Source of the DNA: CADCWK01 sp035944555
GTDB lineage: Bacteria; Chloroflexota; Chloroflexia; Thermomicrobiales; UBA6265
NCBI GenBank assembly: GCA_035944555.1
Contig: DASZAY010000012.1
Span: 62,001-126,000 of the forward strand
Direction of reading: 5' to 3'
DNA length: 64,000 nucleotides
How positions within the stretch are numbered: the stretch's first letter is position 1; the number at the start of each line of letters is the position of its first letter. Positions 1-7,200 of the stretch are shown here, piece by piece. The notes under the pieces were generated by a model. That model made no database searches. It was not told the origin of the DNA and worked only from the letters and a program-made list of their open reading frames with translations. Both the position numbers and the translations under genes were made by a program.

Positions 1-1
1 G

Positions 2-913
2 CGGCCGGCCTTCTACCGTAACCTCGGCATCGTCGGGAACATCGGCATGGCGGTCGGTCCCGCGGTCGGAGGACTGCTGATCAGGCTGGACTTTGCGGTC
101 GTGTCCATTGCGGCGGGCGCCATCTTCGTCGTTGCGGCTGTCCTGGCCTTCACGATGCTGCCGCCGCTCTCGGTCGCGTCCCGACGGCCCGCACACCTCG
201 GCGACGGGTTGCTGCTCGCCCTGCGCGATCGCCGCTTCGTGATCTACACCGTCCTGGCGATGGGCTTCTGGTTCCTCGCCGTCCAGTACAGCCTGACGCT
301 GCCGTTCATCGCCGGCGAGATCGGCGGGACGGACGCCGCCGTCACGATGGTGCTGGTGACGTACTCGCTGGTCACGATCGCCACCCAGTACCCGCTGCTG
401 CGCTTCCTCGACGGCCGCCTCGCGACGACGTCGATCCTGGTCGCCGGCATGTCCGTCATGGCGCTCGGTCTCGGTGCGGTCGCGCTGGTGGGGTCGATGA
501 TCCCGCTGATCCTGTGTACTGCCGTCTACGCGATCGGCGCCGTGATGGCCCAGCCGATGATCCAGACCGTCCAGGCCCGGCTGGTCGATCCTGCCGCGAT
601 GGGATCCTATTTCGCCATCGGCGCTTACGCCCTCGCGATCGGCGGCGCGGTAGGAAGCCTTGCTGGCGGCCAGCTGTACGACGCGGGCGAGAGCACAGGG
701 TTCTCGGCGCTCCCGTGGCTCACGTTCGGCGTGGTCGGATTGGTCGCGGCAGTCGGGTTCCGCTGGTTCGGGCGCCGCTGGGATCCCGGTGATGGGCCGG
801 AAGCGGCTCCTCCAGCGCCCTCCCGGGATCCCGCGACGGATCGGGCGTCTGGTCCCGCTGAGGCAGTGCGGGTTGGTAGCCGTGCCTCGGCCGCCGTGAA
901 GACCGGGCCGTGA
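2..913 (+). CDS. MFS transporter, C-terminal part (5' end outside window)
   Basis: The frame is open from base 2, so the start lies upstream of the window. The first visible residues carry a GNIGMAVGPAVGG stretch, which resembles motif C (GxxxGPxxGG) of TM5 in drug/sugar exporters of the major facilitator superfamily. About seven further hydrophobic helices follow. The protein ends in a roughly 45-residue Pro/Ala/Arg-rich hydrophilic tail that is probably cytoplasmic. The family is proton-coupled or uniport membrane transport; the substrate cannot be read from this half. The gene converges on rpmB, and a 30-bp palindrome between the two could stop transcription from both sides. The family is clear, the specificity unknown. 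Confidence 0.85.
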   Translation, partial: RPAFYRNLGIVGNIGMAVGPAVGGLLIRLDFAVVSIAAGAIFVVAAVLAFTMLPPLSVASRRPAHLGDGLLLALRDRRFVIYTVLAMGFWFLAVQYSLTLPFIAGEIGGTDAAVTMVLVTYSLVTIATQYPLLRFLDGRLATTSILVAGMSVMALGLGAVALVGSMIPLILCTAVYAIGAVMAQPMIQTVQARLVDPAAMGSYFAIGAYALAIGGAVGSLAGGQLYDAGESTGFSALPWLTFGVVGLVAAVGFRWFGRRWDPGDGPEAAPPAPSRDPATDRASGPAEAVRVGSRASAAVKTGP

Positions 914-1010
914 CGACCGTTATCGTCCCCAGGTCAAGCCCGGTCACCGGCTGCTTCCCGGACAGGCGCGAGTCATTGTCGCGGCATGGCGCGTCGCGGC
1001 CGGGTACGCG

Positions 1011-1040
1011 AAGGGGGAGCCGGATATCCGGCTCCCCCTT
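1011..1040. terminator. Perfect 30-bp palindrome between convergent genes
   Basis: Bases 1011-1025 and 1026-1040 are exact reverse complements (AAGGGGGAGCCGGAT / ATCCGGCTCCCCCTT). The hairpin lies between the end of the MFS gene (913, plus strand) and the end of rpmB (1065, minus strand). There is no downstream T-tract on either side, so termination is inferred from position and stem strength. Confidence 0.6.
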
Positions 1041-1064
1041 CGAACTGCTCGTTTCCGAAGCTGG

Positions 1065-1316
1065 CTACTTGGCCATCTTCTGGAGCTGGGCCATCGAGAT
1101 GCCCTGATCGCGGCAGTACGCCTCGATACCCTTCTTGTCGATGGTCCGCATCGCGTGGGTGGAGATGCGGAGCCTCACGCTCTTGCCCAGTGACGGAACG
1201 TAGATGTTCTTGTCGTGGACGTTGATCTCCCAGCGGCGGTTGGTCCGGCGCTTGGAGAAGGAGACGTTGTTGCCGAACATCGGCTTCTTGCCACTGAGCT
1301 GGCAGACGCGGCTCAT
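1065..1316 (-). CDS. rpmB: 50S ribosomal protein L28
   Basis: This 83-residue protein has the L28 signature near its N-terminus: SGKKPMFGNNVSFSKRRTNRRW, followed by a basic beta-rich core and the THAMRTIDKKG segment. L28 is a structural protein of the large ribosomal subunit near the E site. Only one cysteine (C5) is present in the N-terminal region, so this is the zinc-free type rather than the four-cysteine type. Length is normal for a bacterial L28 with a C-terminal extension. It stands alone, as rpmB often does outside the large ribosomal operons. Identification is secure. Confidence 0.96.
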   Translation of the reverse strand: MSRVCQLSGKKPMFGNNVSFSKRRTNRRWEINVHDKNIYVPSLGKSVRLRISTHAMRTIDKKGIEAYCRDQGISMAQLQKMAK

Positions 1317-1494
1317 CGGTGCTCACCTCGCTGTCGGGCCGGGGCGGCGTCACGCGAACAGCGATCGGCAAGGGAACCGCACACCGGAAATCGTCGATCA
1401 AACAGGCAGGCACCGACCGGTGCCCACAGACAACGCTGGATTGTACCGGGAAATGCCCCTGAGCGCAACATTCCGACCGGGGTGACCGATCGGG

Positions 1495-2613
1495 TCAGCC
1501 CCGCCCGGCGATCTCCCAGCCGTCGACCTGCTCCATCGCCACCCGGAGCCGCACGACCAGCTGATCGTCTTCCGGGAGCGGCTCGCTGGCCAGGTTGCGG
1601 GCCGTCCCTCCCGCCTCACCGGCCTGCCCGACCAGCCGGAGGTCCCCCATGCCACCGGACTGCGCGATCAGCTGGCGGCGTTGCCCGTCCCGCGTGCCCG
1701 GCCAGCGGAGCAGGAGGGCGACGCCGGACGGTGGCGCCCCCTGTGAGGTTTGCACCGCGATCACGCTGTGCTGGATGGGCGCCGGCCAACCTGGGCTGAT
1801 CCGTTGGGCGGCGTCGCGAAAGCGTTCCCCGGCGATCCCGAGCGCGCTTCCGGCGGGGAAGGGGAGTGGGGCATCGGCGAACCGGAGCTCGACCGGCCGG
1901 CCCGTACGCTGGCCGGTTGCCGGGCGGCGTCCCGTCCGCGCCTCCCACCGTGCCCGCACGACCGGGGAGCGCATCGCCCAGATCCCTGCGGCGAGGGCGC
2001 CCAGATGGATCGCGGCGAAGACGGCCGAGGCGAGCGGCGCCTCGAAGGCGTAGATCTGTCGGAAGTCACCGTTCAACCCCGACGAGAAGTCGAGCAGCGG
2101 GTAGAGGATCAGGACGTTGACGCCGGAGATCAGCGCGAACTGGCTAAGCAAATCGTTGACCGGTACCCGGAACGGCGGCTTGCGGAGCAGCGCCGCCGAC
2201 GCCGCCCCGGCGCAGAGCACGACGTTGACGACGGTCCCAGCCGCCGCGACGACGGTGTGCTGGGTCAGGCTGAAGGGTTCCCGGTAGGACACGAACCCGG
2301 CGAAGCCATAAAAGCCGAAGTCGGTCACCCGGCCACCGAACGCCCAGACCGCCACGGCATGCCCCAGCTCGTGGAGCGCGACCGCGACCGGCAGCAGGAG
2401 AAACACCGACGCCTGGCTGACGAGCAACCGGTCCTGCTGCGTGTAGGACCCGTCCCAGAGGACTCGCCACTGCTGGATGACCCGGTACAGCACGTAGACG
2501 GCGATGGCGATGGAGACATAGATGATGAGGCTGTAGGTGCCGAGGTCCACGGAGAGCCTGACGCTTGGGGTGGCTGGACATTGGCCGGAGACAACGTTCC
2601 GACCGCCCCGCAT
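1495..2613 (-). CDS. M50-family site-2-protease-like membrane metallopeptidase
   Basis: The metalloprotease motif HELGH (about residues 81-85) sits in the second of about five or six hydrophobic segments. A later YPLLDF segment supplies the candidate third zinc ligand (Asp), as in M50/S2P proteases that cut substrates within the membrane. A soluble C-terminal domain of about 130 residues, rich in charged and polar residues, follows the last helix; I do not recognise it. The first 21 residues are poor in hydrophobics. A GTG at 2550-2548 just before the first helix is an equally good start and would give about 351 residues. The natural substrate is unknown; no sigma or anti-sigma gene is adjacent. 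Confidence 0.82.
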   Translation of the reverse strand: MRGGRNVVSGQCPATPSVRLSVDLGTYSLIIYVSIAIAVYVLYRVIQQWRVLWDGSYTQQDRLLVSQASVFLLLPVAVALHELGHAVAVWAFGGRVTDFGFYGFAGFVSYREPFSLTQHTVVAAAGTVVNVVLCAGAASAALLRKPPFRVPVNDLLSQFALISGVNVLILYPLLDFSSGLNGDFRQIYAFEAPLASAVFAAIHLGALAAGIWAMRSPVVRARWEARTGRRPATGQRTGRPVELRFADAPLPFPAGSALGIAGERFRDAAQRISPGWPAPIQHSVIAVQTSQGAPPSGVALLLRWPGTRDGQRRQLIAQSGGMGDLRLVGQAGEAGGTARNLASEPLPEDDQLVVRLRVAMEQVDGWEIAGRG

Positions 2614-2643
2614 TATGGGACAGGTCGCGACACGCGGGAGCGG

Positions 2644-4047
2644 TCAGCGCTGCCCTGTCCTGGTCGGCGCGCGGTCCGGCCGGCTGGCGAAGGTCGGGCC
2701 TTCGTCGGGTATCTCATCGTCGGACGCGGGCTCTCCCCGTCCGAGCAGTCCCTCGCGCCAGATCAAGATGACGACCGCGCATACTCCGGCCACCGCGCCA
2801 CCGATTCCGATCGCAGCCGGGGCGGAAAAGTGGCCGGCCAGCCAGCCCGTCATGAGGGAACCGATCGGGATCGTGCCGGTGAAGACCGTCATATAGACGC
2901 TCATCACCCGGCCCCGAAGGGCGTCCGGCGTCGAGGACTGGACGATCGTGTTGGCCGCCGCCGAGGTGCTGCTCATGAAGTACCCGGCAGCAATGAGCAC
3001 CGGGATGATCAGGGCGAGTGGCAGCACCGACGCGCTCATCACGGCCAGCGCCACCTCGACTCCGCCGAGCGCGACGGCCGACAGGTAGACCTGCCGCCGC
3101 GTCAGGCTCCGCCGGGAGAACGCAAGGCTCAGCGCACCCAGCAGCGACCCCACGCCGAGCACGGCTGTCAGGATGCCGAAGCCGGACGAGCCAAGCCCGA
3201 AGGTCTCCGTCGCCAGGAGGGGGATCCAGATGTTGAAGTTCATCGCGAAGGTCGCGACGAACCCGATCAGGATCGTGGGGAGCAGGACCGACTCGGTCCG
3301 CCCGACGAACGCCAGGCCCTCCCGCAGCCGCTGGAAGCCGTCCTCCCGACCCGCCCGAGGCGTGTAGGGCAGGTTGATCCTGCGGAACAGCACGATCCCG
3401 ATGGCGTAGCAAACGGCATTGATGGCGAAGCAGATGGCGGGTCCGAACTGCCAAATCAGGACGCCGGCGATGCTTGGTCCGACGACGCGTCCCATGTTGA
3501 ACAGGGCTGAATTCAGTGAGATCGCGTTGAGCAGATGACGCCGCTCGACGAGTTCTGACGTCATCGCCTGCCGGGCCGGCTGCTGGAAGGCGTTACTGGC
3601 TCCGAGGAGAAGCGCGAACGCGTAGACCTGCGGGATGGTTGCCCGGTCGATCACGATCAGGACGGCCTGCGCGGCGGCGAGGACGAGATTGACGGCCTGC
3701 ATCGCGTTGACGAGGTTGAGCTTGTTCACGCGGTCGGCGATGACCCCGGCGTACAGGCTCAGGACCAGGACGGGGACGAAGTTCAGCGCGTTGACGAGAC
3801 CCAGGTCAAATGGCGACCCATCCAGGGTGGTGATCACCAGCCAAGAGAGGGCCAGCGACTGCATCCACGTGCCGATGACCGACGCGACCTGCCCGGAGAA
3901 GTACCAGCGATAGTTGATGGACTTGAGCGCGACGAAGCCGCCGCGCTCGCGTGTCTCTTCGGAGCGGGTCCCGGGTTTCCGGTGAGACGGTGACGCGCCC
4001 TTGGGCGCAGGGGCTGAAGCGGACATCGGGGTGAACGACCTCGCCAT
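2644..4047 (-). CDS. MFS_3-family (EntS-like) transporter
   Basis: The protein has 467 residues and about 12 hydrophobic helices. Features of the MFS_3/'transmembrane secretion effector' group are visible: an N-terminal LKSINYRWYFSGQVASVIGTWMQ stretch before TM1, and motif A-like ADRVNKL between TM2 and TM3. The helix containing RQAMTSELVERRHLLNAISLNS is also typical. Known relatives such as EntS export siderophores or other small molecules; the substrate here is unknown. The first 35 residues and the last 45 are hydrophilic tails. An internal ATG at residue 8 is an alternative start. The gene is transcribed away from the surface-protein gene, and a 10-bp dyad lies 39-78 bases upstream of the start. 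Confidence 0.88.
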   Translation of the reverse strand: MARSFTPMSASAPAPKGASPSHRKPGTRSEETRERGGFVALKSINYRWYFSGQVASVIGTWMQSLALSWLVITTLDGSPFDLGLVNALNFVPVLVLSLYAGVIADRVNKLNLVNAMQAVNLVLAAAQAVLIVIDRATIPQVYAFALLLGASNAFQQPARQAMTSELVERRHLLNAISLNSALFNMGRVVGPSIAGVLIWQFGPAICFAINAVCYAIGIVLFRRINLPYTPRAGREDGFQRLREGLAFVGRTESVLLPTILIGFVATFAMNFNIWIPLLATETFGLGSSGFGILTAVLGVGSLLGALSLAFSRRSLTRRQVYLSAVALGGVEVALAVMSASVLPLALIIPVLIAAGYFMSSTSAAANTIVQSSTPDALRGRVMSVYMTVFTGTIPIGSLMTGWLAGHFSAPAAIGIGGAVAGVCAVVILIWREGLLGRGEPASDDEIPDEGPTFASRPDRAPTRTGQR

Positions 4048-4085
4048 GCCGGTACCGCCCGTCCCGATGGGCGACCGGCGGCATG

Positions 4086-4125
4086 GACCATTGATCGTCA
4101 GGATACCGCACCATCATCAATGGTC
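4086..4125. promoter_or_regulatory. Inverted repeat upstream of the MFS_3 gene, candidate operator
   Basis: GACCATTGAT at 4086-4095 is repeated in inverted form as ATCAATGGTC at 4116-4125, with a 20-base spacer. The 10-bp arms are AT-richer than the surroundings. The element lies 39-78 bases upstream of the transporter's start codon, where a repressor often binds. No regulator gene is adjacent, so this is inference from symmetry and position. Confidence 0.35.
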
Positions 4126-4146
4126 GGACAACAATCGGGTGGAAAA

Positions 4147-4184
4147 CGACAGGGGCACCACGCGGATGCGTGGTGCCCCTGTCG
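4147..4184 (-). terminator. Intrinsic terminator of the giant surface-protein gene
   Basis: A perfect 17-bp stem (4147-4163 with 4168-4184) closes a GGAT/ATCC tetraloop. On the minus strand the stem is followed directly by TTTTCC. It begins 25 bases after the stop codon at 4210, which is the standard layout of a Rho-independent terminator. Confidence 0.88.
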
Positions 4185-4209
4185 TGCCGAGTGATCCTGG
4201 TCCGTCGGG

Positions 4210-7200
4210 TCAGGCAGCTGGGTAGGTGACGGTCTCGATCGTCAGGGTCGGCGGCGAGAGGCTCTCGCGGCTGCCCACACCCCCCTCGCTGTCGGGGAGA
4301 CCGACGAGGACGAAGGTGACCAGACCGGACGCGGAAACCGTCCCCGTCACGTCGACCTGCACGGGAGTGCCGGCCGACACCCAGTCTATCCATGCCCCGT
4401 TGCCGGCTAGGTCGGCGGCACCGGCGGCGGGAACGGGCCGTGTGTTCCAGGTCATGCCGTACTCATCGGCGACGACCCACGGAAGCGCCATGACCTGGCC
4501 GCCGCTGGCGCCATTCCCGGTACCAGTCAGGGTCAGCGTCGCCGAGACGACCGAGCCCGGAGCAGCCACCGAAGAGGCGTCGAAGGTGATGTAGGTGGCG
4601 GCCCCGTCGGGTCCGCCGAACGCCAGGGTGCCGACCGATTCGGGCGCCTGCGGTGCGTCCGGGGTGAGAGCGGAGACACTGGTGTCCGCGATCGGGTAGA
4701 GCGTGAAGACCTGGGAGATCGGCTCTGGGGCCGGCTCAGGCGTCACGACCACGGTCGGTTCGATGGTCGGCTCGACCGTCGGTTCGACCGTCGGTTCGAG
4801 GGTCGGTTCGAGGGTCGGTTCGAGGGTCGGTTCAACAGTTGGCTCGATAGTGGGCTCGGTCGTCGGTTCTGCGGATGGCGTGACGATCGCCTCCGTGGAC
4901 GGCTCGACCGTTGGTTCGTCACTCATCCCGGCGGACGGCTCGATGCTCGGCTCAGCCGAAGCGGGGACGGACGACTCAACCGACGGTTCGTTGGATGGTT
5001 CGGCGGATGGCTCCACCGAAGCCTCGAAGGAAGATCCAGGCGTCGGCCGAATCGAGGCCGCGACGGACGCCTGAGGGGATGGTGCGGTCGAAGCTGGCTC
5101 CGTCGGCTCGCTGGCAGATTCTGATGGGATGGGCTCGGCGGGCGATACCTCCGGCGTGAGCTCGATGGGTCCGTCGGCCGACGGCGCACTCGACGGGGCC
5201 ACCGTCGGCGTCATCGGAGCGTCGACGGTCGGGGTCGGCGTGACCTCGGCGGTCGGCGTGACCGGCGTCCCGGCATCCGAACCCGCCGGCGTGGTCGCCC
5301 CGGCGGTCGGCGCACGAGGCGGCCGCTCACCGGTAGGCAGTTCGTCGTCGAGCGTCTCCTTGTCGGACGCGCTCGCGTCATCAGTCGCAACCGGGGACGC
5401 CGGAGTGATCTGGGTAGCCGTCGGCGCGATGCTCACCTGCGGCGCCTGTGGCGTCGAGGTGGCTGTTCGGTCCGGCCTCGGCAGATTGACCTCGACCGCA
5501 ATCGGGCTAGATGATCCGGTCGGACGTGCTGGCCTGACCGTCGCGGTCCGGGGCGACGCGGAAGCCGAGGCGGACGGCAGATCGATGGAGACGGGTGTCC
5601 CGGCGACGACGGGTTCCTCGACGTCAGCCACTGTCACCTGGACATCTCGTGGCGGTCGCCCGGGCGTTTCGGACTCGGGCAGCGACAGGCTGACCACCCG
5701 TGGTGGCCGTGCCGTATCAACCGGATTCGGTTGGGCTTGGGCGAATGCCAGCCTGGTCGACGTCGTAACACCACCAGCGGAAACCGTGACGTACCATGAC
5801 CTGCTGGCGCTGAACCCGGACGGGATCGGGAATGAGCAGGCGTACGAGCCGGAGGAGGAGATGGTCCCCCGGCAGATCGGCGACCCGGTCGCCGTGGTCG
5901 AGTCCCAGTAGACCGTTGCCGTTGCCCCGGGCGGCAGGCCCGAGCCGTCGACACGCGTCATCGATCCCACGGCGGAGTTATTGGCGAGGGCAACGATGGA
6001 GGCGTTCGACCGGACGTTGACGACCGTCCGGGCCGTGGCGCCGCTCCGCTCACTGGTCAGGAAGACCTGCAAGCTTCCGGCGGCGTTGTACGGCGTCTGC
6101 ACGCGGAGGGTGGCTTCCCCGGACGCCGGCAGGTAGTAACGCGCGGCCACCGCGCCGCTTGCGGAGTTCCATCTCAGGGCAACGACGTCGTTGCTCCCGA
6201 ACCCGGCCACGTTGACCATCACACTGGTGCCCGCTGGAACGGTGGACTGGCTGACTACTGCGGTCGCGGATCGGGTTCCGGTGATGGTCGCCCGGGCACT
6301 CGCCTGGGATGTCTCACCGACCACGAAGAGTGTCTGGGTACCGACCGGGAAGCTCTGCGTCGAGAGGACGGCGGTCAGAGCCCCGGCCGAGGTCGTCCGG
6401 TAGCGGGCGATGACCGTTCCGTTGGCCGACCCCAGCCGGATACCGACGATCTCACCACCCAGGAACCGGGAGCCGGTCACGGTGATGTTCTGACCGTTCT
6501 GGTACGTCGATGGGCTGACGGAGATCGTCGGCGCAGGTGTCGCCGCCGCCTGGACGGTAACGATTGCGGTCGCGCTCCGGCCAGAGGTTTCACCGGTAAC
6601 CCTGACGACCTGCGAGCCTGTCGGGAACGACGTCGTCCGAGCGATGGTGGTCAGGGTCCCTGTCGATCCCACCCAGTACCGGGCGACAAGGGTTCCGCTG
6701 CCGGGACCGACGCGCAGCGCGACGATCTCGTTGGCCTGGAAGCCGCTGACCGTCATCGAGACACTGGTGCCAGCCTGGAACGAGGTGGGGGTCATCCGGA
6801 CGGTAGCGACCGTGGTCGGGGTCGAGGGCGTCGCGCTCGGACGAACGGACGGAGCCGTCGATGCGGACGGGCGAGGAGAGGTCGGGCCAGTGCTGGCTCC
6901 GGCCGGCGGGTTGGCGGAGGTCTGGCCACACGCCTGCGCGGCAGCGTTCGGGTTCTCGCCGCTCTGCCAGAGCATCGTCACGGTCACCCCGCCTGCCGAT
7001 GCTCCCTGGATGCTGAATCCGAGGTCCACCCACGACCCGTCGCCGATGTCGACGGCCGAGCTGTTACCGGTCTCGTAGCCCTTGTTGGAGATGCCGATCC
7101 CGGACGGCGCCCGGCCGTAGCCGACGTCCAGTCCATCCCGTGCCGCCTGGGCGCCGGGGTAGCCCTGCCGCAGGACGTTCGGGTTCGTGGACAGCGTGTT

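Noticed and set aside
1750..3510. 586-codon plus-strand frame over the M50 and MFS_3 genes
   Set aside because: It lies antisense to two recognisable proteins, has an Arg/Asp/Glu/Gly-rich composition without domains, and is expected by chance in GC-rich DNA.
4751..4872. Tandem repeats as a possible CRISPR array
   Set aside because: Units are 12 bp, adjacent without spacers and in frame as E-P-T-X within a coding gene.
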